A stretch of DNA of 9,545 nt from Lentzea sp. GTDB taxonomy: Bacteria; Actinomycetota; Actinomycetes; Mycobacteriales; Pseudonocardiaceae. The position numbers and the translations under genes were made by a program. Of this stretch, positions 1 to 6,590 are shown in pieces (positions within the stretch are counted from its first letter, which is position 1; each line of letters starts with the position of its first letter). A model generated the notes under the pieces. It searched no databases, was not told the DNA's origin, and worked only from the letters and a program-made list of their open reading frames with translations. The stretch is from positions 1 to 9,545 of the forward strand of contig JASLAV010000563.1 in the NCBI GenBank assembly GCA_030146905.1. Direction: 5' to 3'.

Positions 1-1
1 G

Positions 2-1132
2 GTGCAGAACGTGCCCGATCCCCAGTTGCTGAACGACCAGGACATGATCCTGAAGGTCCGCCTGAGCACCGTGTGCGGTTCCGACCTGCACCTGCTGACG
101 GGCCACATCCCCTTCATGCAGGCGGGTGACGAGATCGGCCACGAGTTCATGGGCGAGGTGGTCGAGGTCGGTCCCGGTGTCACCAAGCACCGGCCCGGCG
201 ACCGCGTCGTCGTGTGCTCGTTCATCGTCTGCGGCCGTTGCTGGTACTGCCGCAACGAGCTGTACTCGTTGTGCGACAACACGAACACCAACCCGGGCAT
301 CACCCAGGAGCTGTGGGGCGCCGATCCGGGCGGCATCTTCGGCTACTCGCACGCGATGGGCGGTTTCCGCGGCAGCCACGCGGAGTACGTGCGCGTGCCG
401 TTCGCCGACCACACCGCCATCCCGATTCCCGAGGCGGTCGACGACATGAGCGCGCTCTTCGCGTCCGACTCGGTGCCGACGGGCTGGATGGGCGCGGATC
501 TGGGTGGTGTGAAGCCCGGTGACGTGGTGGCTGTGTGGGGTTGCGGCGCGGTGGGGCAGATGGCCGCGCGTGCGGCCCAGCTGCTCGGTGCGGAGCGCGT
601 CATGGTGATCGACCGCTTCGACTACCGGCTGCGGCAGGCGGAGCGGGCGTTCGGCGTGGAGACGATCAACTACGCCGACACGTCCGTCGGGGACGCGCTG
701 CTGGAGGCCACCGGCGGGCGCGGCCCGGACGTGTGCATCGAGGCGGTCGGCTGCGAGGCGCACTCCACCGGCCCGCAGTACGCCTACGACCAGGTGAAGA
801 GCAAGCTGAAGCTGGAGATGGACCGGCCCATCGCGGTGCGCGAGGCGATCTACAACTGCCGCAAGGGCGGATCGGTCTTCGTGCTGGGCGTGTTCACGGG
901 ACTCGTGGACAAGTTCCCGTTGGGCGCCTTGATGAACAAGGGTCTGACCGTGCGCGGTGCGCAGCAGCACGGGCAGCGCTACATCCCGATGTTGCTGGAC
1001 CGCATCGCGTCGGGAGAGCTCGTCACGAACCACCTCGCGACGCACGTCATGCCGCTGAGCGAAGGCGCGCGCGGGTACGAGTTGTTCAAGAAGAAGGAAG
1101 ACGACTGCGTGCGTTCGGTCTTCAAGCTGTGA
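2..1132 (+). CDS. Zinc-dependent alcohol dehydrogenase, MDR family (5' end outside window)
   Basis: This is a medium-chain dehydrogenase/reductase of the zinc-dependent, formaldehyde-dehydrogenase-like group, expected to oxidise an alcohol or aldehyde adduct with NAD in the cytoplasm. Numbering from the GTG at position 2, it shows the catalytic-zinc CGSD motif (Cys25), GHE at 46-48, the four structural-zinc cysteines 77, 80, 83 and 91, a Rossmann GCGAVG at 180-185 and Asp204 at the end of the second strand, which favours NAD over NADP. A segment at about 250-285, before the RKGG strand, is typical of the FDH-like subgroup. Family members usually have about 15 more N-terminal residues before the VPDP motif, so the true start probably lies upstream of the window and the GTG at 2 is internal. 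The substrate cannot be told. It ends just before a strong hairpin and shows no functional link to the next genes. Confidence 0.9.
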   Translation: MQNVPDPQLLNDQDMILKVRLSTVCGSDLHLLTGHIPFMQAGDEIGHEFMGEVVEVGPGVTKHRPGDRVVVCSFIVCGRCWYCRNELYSLCDNTNTNPGITQELWGADPGGIFGYSHAMGGFRGSHAEYVRVPFADHTAIPIPEAVDDMSALFASDSVPTGWMGADLGGVKPGDVVAVWGCGAVGQMAARAAQLLGAERVMVIDRFDYRLRQAERAFGVETINYADTSVGDALLEATGGRGPDVCIEAVGCEAHSTGPQYAYDQVKSKLKLEMDRPIAVREAIYNCRKGGSVFVLGVFTGLVDKFPLGALMNKGLTVRGAQQHGQRYIPMLLDRIASGELVTNHLATHVMPLSEGARGYELFKKKEDDCVRSVFKL

Positions 1133-1137
1133 CGGGC

Positions 1138-1173
1138 TGACGGCCGGTGCCCGGCGACGGGCACCGGCCGTCA
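1138..1173. terminator. Bidirectional hairpin terminator between convergent genes
   Basis: Positions 1138-1153 pair perfectly with 1158-1173, giving a 16-bp GC-rich stem closed by a GCGA (GNRA-type) tetraloop. It starts 5 nt after the dehydrogenase stop and ends 7 nt before the stop of the opposing GH30 gene, so it can end transcripts from both strands. There is no U-tract, as is common for actinobacterial terminators. Confidence 0.8.
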
Positions 1174-1180
1174 ACGTCCG

Positions 1181-2995
1181 CTACGCGGGAACCGTGAACC
1201 TCTGGTTGGCCCCGCCCGTGCACGACCAGATCTGCAGCTTCGCGCCGTCGGCCGTGTTGTTGCCGATCACGTCCAGGCACTTGTTGCTGCCCGCGTTGAC
1301 CAGCGTCCCGTTCGTCGCCGTCCAGCGCTGGTTCGGGCCGCCGAAGCAGTCCCACAGCTGGACGGGTGTGCCGTCCGCCGTGCCGTTGCCGGTCACGTCG
1401 AGGCACTTGCCCAGGCCGCGCACCGTGCCGTCGGAGGACAGGGTCCACGTCTGGTTCGGTCCGCCGAAGCAGGTCCACATCTGCGGCAGGGTGCCGTTCG
1501 CGGTCGAGCCGTTGGTGACGTCGAGGCACTTGCCGCCCAGGCCCGTGATGGCGCCGGTGCGGCCGCCGGGCTGACCGGGGTCGAGCGTGCCGGGCCAGGT
1601 GAAGGTCGCCATCGCTCCCGCCGGGAGGTTGTAGCCGAAGGTCTGGCCGTTGTAGGAGACGCGGAAGTCCTGCTGGCCGCCCGAGTTCAGGGCGACGAGC
1701 ACGATCCTGCCGTCCGGGTTGCGGAAGGCGACGTTCTGGATGCCGCCCTCGCCGTAGCCGGTCGAGTCGATGCGGACCGCACCGGGCTGCACGAACTTCG
1801 ACAGGTGACCGAGGACGTAGTACTCGGCGTTGTAGGTGACGTCGTTGCCGTTGGTGCGGACGACGCCGGTGCAGTTGGTGCAGCTGCCGATCACCGGGCC
1901 GTTGTTGTTGTCCAGGGCCATGTTCCAGATCGCGACCGAACGCGCGTGGTTGCGCGTCGCGCCGATCGCGAGGTTGATGCCCTGCCAGCGCAACGTGTCG
2001 CGGAACGTGGACGCGTCGTCGGCCGACCTCGTGCCCGAGCACTCGGTGAAGAAGATGTCCTTGCCGGGCTGGTTGTTCTTCACGACGGACTGGCCGCCCG
2101 GGTTGCCGCCGTAGCAGTGCCACGCCGAGCCGATCACGTTGCCGCCCGCGCCGTTGTTGACGGTCTGCGGGTAGTTCGTGTCGTCCCAGTTGTGGTCGTA
2201 GCCGAGGATGCGTGCTTGCTCACCGGCCGCGCGCAGCTTCGGCACCAGGGTGTTGATGACGTTCACCTGCTGCTGGGCCGACATCCTCATGCCGGGGTAG
2301 CCAGGCGGTTCGAAGTTCGGCTCGTTCTGCACGCTCATGTAGTCGATCGGGATGCCGGCGGCCCGGTACGCCTGCGCGAACTTGACGAGGTAGTCGGCGT
2401 AGACGCCGATCCGGCTGTCGTTGAGCGAACCCTGGATGAGGCTGTTGTTGTTCTTCATCCACGCGGGGGCGCTCCACGGCGTGGCCATGACCGCGAGCTG
2501 CGGGTTGAGCTGCTTGGCCTGTTGCAGCAGCGGGAGGATGTTCGCGTTGTCGTGGGAGATCGAGAACCGCGACAGCGTCGGGTCGGCCGCGCCGTCGTTG
2601 TAGGTGTAGAAGCTGCGGGAGAAGTCGGTCGAGCCGATCGGCTGGCGGATGAAGCTCATGCCGATGCCGGTGCTCTTGCTGAACAGGTTGTTCATGATCT
2701 CGTTGCGGCGCGGCGAGTTGAAGATGTTCCACGCGGCCGCGTCCGTGAACGACGCGCCGAAGCCGACCATGGACTGGTAGGCCGAGTTCGGGTTGACCGT
2801 GATCGTGGAACCGCTGCCGCCGGACCCGAAGGTGACGTCGCCCTGCTGTCGCAGCAGGTTCGACCGGTCGGCGGTGGTCAGCCAGACGCTCGCGTTGGTG
2901 GCCGCGGTCGCGGAGGGGGACACCATCGTGCTCGCCGCCGTCACGACGGCCGCGGCGATCGCGATGCCGCGCCAGCGTTGTGTCATCTTTGACAT
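1181..2995 (-). CDS. Secreted GH30 glycoside hydrolase with C-terminal CBM13 (ricin-type) domain
   Basis: This is a 604-residue retaining beta-glycosidase of family GH30. Residues 1-31 form a signal peptide: a KMTQRWR basic start, a hydrophobic IAIAAAVV core and a likely ATA cleavage site. The catalytic (beta/alpha)8 barrel plus beta-domain covers about 36-468. Glu225 in SVQNEP is the expected acid/base and Glu318 in FFTECSG the expected nucleophile. A short GQPGG-containing linker leads to a CBM13 beta-trefoil at about 480-604. The start ATG at 2995 has AAGGAG 5 nt upstream, which favours it over the ATG three codons later. The YDHNW and HCYGGNP segments resemble bacterial beta-1,6-glucanase or glucosylceramidase-type GH30, but the subfamily and so the substrate are not settled. 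The gene follows a second GH30 gene by 42 nt with no hairpin terminator, so the two are probably one operon under the divergent LacI-type regulator. Confidence 0.93.
   Translation of the reverse strand: MSKMTQRWRGIAIAAAVVTAASTMVSPSATAATNASVWLTTADRSNLLRQQGDVTFGSGGSGSTITVNPNSAYQSMVGFGASFTDAAAWNIFNSPRRNEIMNNLFSKSTGIGMSFIRQPIGSTDFSRSFYTYNDGAADPTLSRFSISHDNANILPLLQQAKQLNPQLAVMATPWSAPAWMKNNNSLIQGSLNDSRIGVYADYLVKFAQAYRAAGIPIDYMSVQNEPNFEPPGYPGMRMSAQQQVNVINTLVPKLRAAGEQARILGYDHNWDDTNYPQTVNNGAGGNVIGSAWHCYGGNPGGQSVVKNNQPGKDIFFTECSGTRSADDASTFRDTLRWQGINLAIGATRNHARSVAIWNMALDNNNGPVIGSCTNCTGVVRTNGNDVTYNAEYYVLGHLSKFVQPGAVRIDSTGYGEGGIQNVAFRNPDGRIVLVALNSGGQQDFRVSYNGQTFGYNLPAGAMATFTWPGTLDPGQPGGRTGAITGLGGKCLDVTNGSTANGTLPQMWTCFGGPNQTWTLSSDGTVRGLGKCLDVTGNGTADGTPVQLWDCFGGPNQRWTATNGTLVNAGSNKCLDVIGNNTADGAKLQIWSCTGGANQRFTVPA
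1190..1555 (-). repeat. Three tandem beta-trefoil repeats (CBM13) inside the GH30 gene
   Basis: Three in-frame units of about 41-42 codons each contain a CLDV motif (Cys490, Cys531, Cys573) followed by Q-x-W pairs: Q505-W507 with Q515-W517, Q546-W548 with Q556-W558, and Q588-W590 with Q598-F600. The last pair has Phe in place of Trp. This is the alpha/beta/gamma pattern of ricin-type lectin domains, which bind sugars such as galactose or xylan. The DNA repeats are visible as recurring GTCGAGGCACTTGCC and CCGCCGAAGCAG blocks on the + strand. Confidence 0.85.
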
Positions 2996-3000
2996 AAGCG

Positions 3001-3006
3001 CTCCTT
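3001..3006 (-). promoter_or_regulatory. Shine-Dalgarno site of the GH30-CBM13 gene
   Basis: The minus strand reads AAGGAG 5 nt before the ATG at 2995. It fixes the start of the downstream GH30 gene and shows that it is translated independently of the upstream one. Confidence 0.75.
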
Positions 3007-3037
3007 GCAGGGGTTGGGCGCGCCCGTTACTGGTTCT

Positions 3038-4894
3038 TCAGTTGTAGAGGCGGAAATCGGCGATGCTCCACCAACTGCTCGCGGCGCCGGTGGACGTGAT
3101 GCGGACGTACCGCGCGCTGGTGCGCCGGACGTCGATGTTCGTCAGCTGGCCGGCGCCGGTGCCGCGCGCGACCGTGCGCCAGCCGGTGCCGTCGTCGCTG
3201 ACCGAGAGCTCCCAGTTGCGGGCGTAGTCGCCGAGGTTGCCGCCGGAGTCGACCGCGACGCGGCGGAAGTCCCTGCGGCGTCCCAGGTCCACCTGCAGGT
3301 GCTGGCCGGGAGCCTGCGCGGCGCCGCTGGACCACCGCGTCGAGGCGTCGTCGTCGATCGCCGCCGCGCCGTCGGGCGAAGCGGTCGCGCCCGTGAGCGG
3401 CACGAGGCCGAGCCTGTCGCGGTGCTGCGAGGTCCAGGTGAAGGTGGCCAGCGCACCGCCGGGCAGGGTGTACTCGAACGTGCGGTCACCGGCGTTGACC
3501 GCGAACGAGCGCGGCTCGTCGTTCTGGTTGTGCACCACCAGCGCCGTGGAACCGTCCGGGTTGCGGAACGCGGTGTCCATGATCTGGCCGTTCCAGCCGG
3601 TGGTGCCGAACGACGTGCTGGCGATGCGCCGCGCGCCGGGCTTCACGAACTTCGACAGGTGGCCGATCGTGTAGTACTCGGCGTCGGTCACCACGGACCC
3701 GTCCGGCTGCACGGTGACCAGGCCGGTGCACGTGCCGCAGCCGCCGTTGTGCGGGCCGCCGGTGGTGTCGAGCGCGATGTTCCAGTTGACGGCGCTGCGC
3801 GCCCAGTTGCGGGTGGTGCCGAGGACGACGTTGCGGGCGTGCCAGCGCAGCGTGTCGCTGAAGACCTTGGCGGGCGGGTCGGTGACGCCCTTGGAACCCG
3901 AGCACTCGGTGAACCAGATTCCCTTGTCCGGGAAGGCGTTCCGCAACGCGGTCTGCGCGCTCGGGTCGCCGTAGTAGCAGTGGTAGGCGGTGCCGGCGAG
4001 CCACTTCGCCGCGGGGGAGCGCAGGACCTGGAACGGGTAGTCCGCCTCCGCCGTGCCGTCGTTCGGGTGCGTGACCCAGTTGTGGTCGTAGCCCAGGATC
4101 TTCGTGCGCGGGCTCGCCGCGCGCAGCTTCGGGCCGAGCGCCTCGATGACCTCGACCTGCGCGGCGACGGGCATGTCCGTGCCGGGGTAGGCGTCCGGCG
4201 TGCGGTTCTGCGGCTCGTTCTGCACCGACAGGAAGTCGATCGGCACACCCGCCCTGGTGTACGCCTGCACGAACTTCACCAGGTAGCGCGCGTAGGCGTC
4301 GTAGACCGCGGGGTCGTCCTTGAGCCGGCCGCCGACGAGCGAGTCGCCGGTCTTCATCCACGCGGGCGGGCTCCACGGCGTGGCCATGACCTTCAGCCGC
4401 GGGTTGAGCCGCTTCGCCTCGCGCAGCAACGGGAGGATCTTCGCCTCGTCGTGGCGGATGCTGAAGTGCCGCAGCGCGAAGTCGGTCTGCCCGGCCGGCA
4501 CGTCGTCGTAGGTGTAGTGCTCCGCGGCGGCCGTGAAGTCGGACGACCCCACCGGCTGGCGCAGGAAGCTCACGCCGATGCCGCGCACGGGGTCGAAGAG
4601 CTTGCGCATGGTCTCCGCGCGGACGGCGGGGGACAGGCCCGCGAGCAGCTCTGCCGACGAGTCGGTGATCGACGCGCCGAACCCGTCGACCTCCTGGTAG
4701 CGCCGGTCGGGGTCGACCACGATCGTCGGCTGCGCGGAAGGCGCGGTGCCGAACGCGACGCGCGGCCGTTCGTGCATCAGCTCCGCCCGGTCCGGCGTGG
4801 TCACCCACACCCGCACCTGTGGGGAACTGGAGGCTTCCGCCGCGGGCACGGCGGTGAGGCCGAGCACCAGGGCCACGATCGCGGTTCGTCGCAT
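3038..4894 (-). CDS. Secreted GH30 glycoside hydrolase with C-terminal F5/8C (CBM32-like) domain
   Basis: This GH30 beta-glycosidase is paralogous to the downstream gene; by eye about half the catalytic-domain residues are identical. From the ATG at 4894 it has 618 residues. A signal peptide (MRRT start, hydrophobic AIVALVLGL core, AEA cleavage site at 19-21) is followed by the GH30 domain at about 25-488 with Glu227 in SVQNEP (acid/base) and Glu330 in WFTECSG (nucleophile). A C-terminal discoidin/F5/8C jelly roll at about 495-618 shows DDDASTRWSSG, LQVDLGR and the terminal SWWSIADFRLYN. The frame opens further to GTG 4912 and ATG 4909, but the six extra residues precede the basic start of the signal peptide and have no ribosome site. 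ATG 4894 has a weak GGGTG about 6 nt upstream. As first gene of the likely GH30 operon, it is preceded by a promoter and a candidate operator. The substrate is unproven, but a surface or soluble beta-glucan or galactan side chain is plausible. Confidence 0.92.
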   Translation of the reverse strand: MRRTAIVALVLGLTAVPAAEASSSPQVRVWVTTPDRAELMHERPRVAFGTAPSAQPTIVVDPDRRYQEVDGFGASITDSSAELLAGLSPAVRAETMRKLFDPVRGIGVSFLRQPVGSSDFTAAAEHYTYDDVPAGQTDFALRHFSIRHDEAKILPLLREAKRLNPRLKVMATPWSPPAWMKTGDSLVGGRLKDDPAVYDAYARYLVKFVQAYTRAGVPIDFLSVQNEPQNRTPDAYPGTDMPVAAQVEVIEALGPKLRAASPRTKILGYDHNWVTHPNDGTAEADYPFQVLRSPAAKWLAGTAYHCYYGDPSAQTALRNAFPDKGIWFTECSGSKGVTDPPAKVFSDTLRWHARNVVLGTTRNWARSAVNWNIALDTTGGPHNGGCGTCTGLVTVQPDGSVVTDAEYYTIGHLSKFVKPGARRIASTSFGTTGWNGQIMDTAFRNPDGSTALVVHNQNDEPRSFAVNAGDRTFEYTLPGGALATFTWTSQHRDRLGLVPLTGATASPDGAAAIDDDASTRWSSGAAQAPGQHLQVDLGRRRDFRRVAVDSGGNLGDYARNWELSVSDDGTGWRTVARGTGAGQLTNIDVRRTSARYVRITSTGAASSWWSIADFRLYN

Positions 4895-4914
4895 GTAACA
4901 CCCGTTCATCACTG

Positions 4915-4931
4915 TGAAACGTCAGCTTCCA
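4915..4931. promoter_or_regulatory. Candidate LacI-type operator over the GH30 start site
   Basis: TGAAACGTCAGCTTCCA is an imperfect 17-bp palindrome: ten of the sixteen flanking positions obey the symmetry TGxAAxxT-x-AxxTTxCA. It covers the predicted transcription start just downstream of the -10 box, where a repressor would block initiation. Its TGAAAC half recurs exactly 20 bp away at 4935-4940, two helical turns, inside the -10 region. It lacks the central CpG of classical LacI-family operators. Confidence 0.4.
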
Positions 4932-4933
4932 GG

Positions 4934-4962
4934 ATGAAACACCCGGCTGCGGCGCCGGTCAA
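4934..4962 (-). promoter_or_regulatory. Predicted promoter of the GH30 operon
   Basis: On the minus strand a TTGACC -35 box (4957-4962, 5 of 6 to consensus) is followed after exactly 17 nt by a TTTCAT -10 box (4934-4939, 4 of 6). This predicts a start near 4927 and a leader of about 33 nt before the ATG at 4894. The fit is good for a sigma-A/HrdB-type promoter, but it is a prediction from sequence only. Confidence 0.6.
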
Positions 4963-4991
4963 TGGTCTGGACGAGTTCCGGTACATTGACC
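4957..4991. repeat. CATTGACC inverted repeat in the divergent control region
   Basis: GGTCAATG at 4957-4964 and CATTGACC at 4984-4991 are perfect 8-bp inverted arms separated by 19 nt. The left arm contains the -35 box of the GH30 promoter. The right arm overlaps the predicted -10 of the regulator gene. It could be a second operator that lets one protein cover both promoters, or two similar promoter elements facing apart. Confidence 0.45.
4982..4987 (+). promoter_or_regulatory. Predicted -10 box of the LacI-family gene (leaderless)
   Basis: TACATT fits the actinobacterial TAnnnT pattern and lies exactly 6 nt before the GTG at 4994, the spacing expected when the transcript starts on the first base of the start codon. 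No convincing -35 box was found. Confidence 0.35.
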
Positions 4992-4993
4992 AG

Positions 4994-5998
4994 GTGGAAC
5001 GCAAGATCGAACACGTGAAACAGCGCGCGAGTCTTCGTGACATCGCGGCGGAGACGGGCGTGTCGATCGCGACCGTCTCCCGCGTGCTGAACGATCACGT
5101 CAACGTGGCGCCGCGAACCCGTGACCTGGTGCTCCAGGCCGTCGAACGACGTCGGCAGGAGACACCGGCGAGGCTCAGGACCGTCTACGTGCGGTGCCCG
5201 TACGTGCTCACGGACTACTTCGGCCTGATCGTCTCCTCGATCGCCGAGACGCTGAAGCTGCACGGCCTGCGCCTGTTGCTCGACGCGGGGGAGTCGGGCC
5301 AGCACAGCGACGCGCTCAAGGCGTTGCCACGCGAAGCGGACGCCGACGCCGCGATCCTCATCCTGCCGCCGGAGGAGGGCGACGAGCTCGTCGCGCTGTC
5401 CCGGTCGGGCTTCCCGTTCGTCGTGGTCGACCCGCGCGTCCTCCCGCTGCCCGACATCGCCTCGGTCTCGGCCGCGCACTCCTCAGGGGCGCGCGCCGTC
5501 GCGGACCACCTCATCAGCCTCGGCCACCGCGACATCGCCGTGATCGCCGGTCCGGAGGAGTGGCTGGCGGGCGACGCGCGCCTGTCGGGTCACCGCGCGG
5601 CCCTGGCCGAGGCGGGGGTGCTGCTGACGCCGGACCGCCTGCGGCACGTCGAACCCACTGTCGCGCACGGCGCGCGTGCCGCCGCTGAACTGCTCGACCT
5701 GGAGCCACGCCCGACCGCGATCGTCTGCTTCAACGACAAGGTCGCCGTGGGCACCCTTCAGGCCGCGCGGGAACGCGGCCTGCGGGTGCCGGAAGACCTC
5801 TCGGTGGCCGGGTTCGACGACATCGACCTGGCCGAGGCGACGAACCCCCGGCTGACGACCGTGCGGCAACCGTTGCAGGAGATGGGAAGCATCGCCGTCA
5901 CGCAGCTGATGCGGATGCTGGACGGCCACCGGCCGGAGGCGTTGCACATCGAGCTGGCGACGACGCTGGTCGTCCGGGACTCGACGGCCGCGCTGTAG
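4994..5998 (+). CDS. LacI/GalR-family transcriptional regulator
   Basis: This is a DNA-binding repressor of the LacI/GalR family, 334 residues from the GTG at 4994. The N-terminal helix-turn-helix (14-33) reads LRDIAAETGVSIATVSRVLN. The C-terminal two-lobed periplasmic-binding-like sensor includes LISLGHRDIAVIAGP (173-187), the ICFND-like VCFNDKVAVG (244-253), VPEDLSVAGFDDID (265-278) and TTVRQPLQEMG (288-298). The hinge between them is unusually short and lacks the YxPN motif. The start is uncertain. GTG 4994 fits a leaderless transcript; GTG 5015 would give a 327-residue form with a more typical N-terminus; ATG 4934 would run through the opposing promoter and has no spaced ribosome site. 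It is divergent from the GH30 pair with about 100 nt between, so it most likely represses them and is released by a sugar derived from their substrate. The effector is unknown. Confidence 0.9.
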   Translation: MERKIEHVKQRASLRDIAAETGVSIATVSRVLNDHVNVAPRTRDLVLQAVERRRQETPARLRTVYVRCPYVLTDYFGLIVSSIAETLKLHGLRLLLDAGESGQHSDALKALPREADADAAILILPPEEGDELVALSRSGFPFVVVDPRVLPLPDIASVSAAHSSGARAVADHLISLGHRDIAVIAGPEEWLAGDARLSGHRAALAEAGVLLTPDRLRHVEPTVAHGARAAAELLDLEPRPTAIVCFNDKVAVGTLQAARERGLRVPEDLSVAGFDDIDLAEATNPRLTTVRQPLQEMGSIAVTQLMRMLDGHRPEALHIELATTLVVRDSTAAL

Positions 5999-6014
5999 AC
6001 GTGCCTGCTCAGCC

Positions 6015-6530
6015 TCACGCCAACCCGGTGATCGGTTGTCGGGCCGGCGAGAGGACGTTGTCCTTGTACGCGCCTGTCACGTTCCCCGCCGGGGAGAAGA
6101 CCACGGCGATGTAGGTGTCGTGCCAGGTGTTGTCCGCGCTGCCGCACACGCGGCCGGCGCCGATTTTCGTGCTGGCGTTCCAGACGAGCTGGGTGAAGTG
6201 TCCGATCGCCTTCTTCGGGTCCGTGGTCCCGAAGCCCTCGTAGTCGTAGTACTGGTTTTCGGCGTACCACGCGTCGCTCGCCGCGGTGGCCGATCCCTGG
6301 ACCGGTTCGGAGGAACTGGACGAGTAGAGGTTCTCCCCGTACCCCTGGGTCCCGTCGTGGACGACGGCTCCCTTGTCCGCGATGTGCTCGGCACGGGACT
6401 TGGCGTAGTCGACGAGCTCCTGGTCGAGCTGCACGGGAGGAGCCCCGTGCTTCGCCCGGTACTGGTTGATGCTGTCCACCATGCTGTTCAGAAAATCTTG
6501 ACTGGTTTGGTCGGAGAAGCCGGTTTTCAC
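6015..6530 (-). CDS. CAP-superfamily (SCP/PR-1/GAPR-1-like) protein without visible signal peptide
   Basis: This is a 171-residue single-domain CAP protein. Members of this superfamily (CRISP, Antigen 5, PR-1) bind lipids or sterols, or act as defence or venom proteins; enzymatic roles are doubtful. The cavity residues are all visible: His58 in VVHDG, Glu66 in YGENL, Glu91 in WYAENQYY and His111 in the CAP1 signature GHFTQLVW, followed by a CAP2-like YIAVVFSPAGNVTG at 140-153. These signatures look more like eukaryotic PR-1/GAPR-1 than the common bacterial YkwD type. GTG 6530 is chosen because GGAAGGAAG lies 5 nt upstream; longer forms from GTG 6551 or TTG 6602 lack such a site. None of the forms has a secretion signal, so the protein may stay in the cytoplasm, as human GAPR-1 does. 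It is convergent with the regulator (16-nt gap) and looks less GC-rich than its neighbours. Its role is not known. Confidence 0.85.
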   Translation of the reverse strand: MKTGFSDQTSQDFLNSMVDSINQYRAKHGAPPVQLDQELVDYAKSRAEHIADKGAVVHDGTQGYGENLYSSSSSEPVQGSATAASDAWYAENQYYDYEGFGTTDPKKAIGHFTQLVWNASTKIGAGRVCGSADNTWHDTYIAVVFSPAGNVTGAYKDNVLSPARQPITGLA

Positions 6531-6535
6531 GTCGT

Positions 6536-6544
6536 CTTCCTTCC
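6536..6544 (-). promoter_or_regulatory. Shine-Dalgarno site deciding the CAP gene start
   Basis: The minus strand reads GGAAGGAAG, ending 5 nt before the GTG at 6530. It is the only good ribosome site near the possible starts of this gene and argues for the 171-residue form. Confidence 0.65.
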
Positions 6545-6590
6545 GGATCACCTTGTGCCACCAGGACGGCGTCCATATTGGAATGTCACT

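Noticed and set aside
1805..2992. A 395-codon + strand open frame opposite the GH30-CBM13 gene.
   Set aside because: Low-complexity antisense shadow with no recognisable domain; the minus strand carries catalytic and binding motifs in correct order.
3016..3025. The palindrome GGGCGCGCCC between the two GH30 genes.
   Set aside because: Only 10 bp with no loop and no extension into a stem, so it is not a terminator. Expected by chance in DNA this GC-rich.
3005..4933. A very long + strand open frame opposite the GH30-F5/8C gene that runs without a stop into the LacI-family gene.
   Set aside because: Its translation is arginine, valine and alanine-rich low-complexity sequence typical of the antisense of high-GC coding DNA, and the other strand encodes an obvious GH30 enzyme. 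Only the part from about 4994 is a real protein.
5999..6014. Search for a terminator between the convergent regulator and CAP genes.
   Set aside because: The gap is 16 nt and only short imperfect pairings such as CAACC/GGTTG inside the CAP coding end were found; none is convincing.
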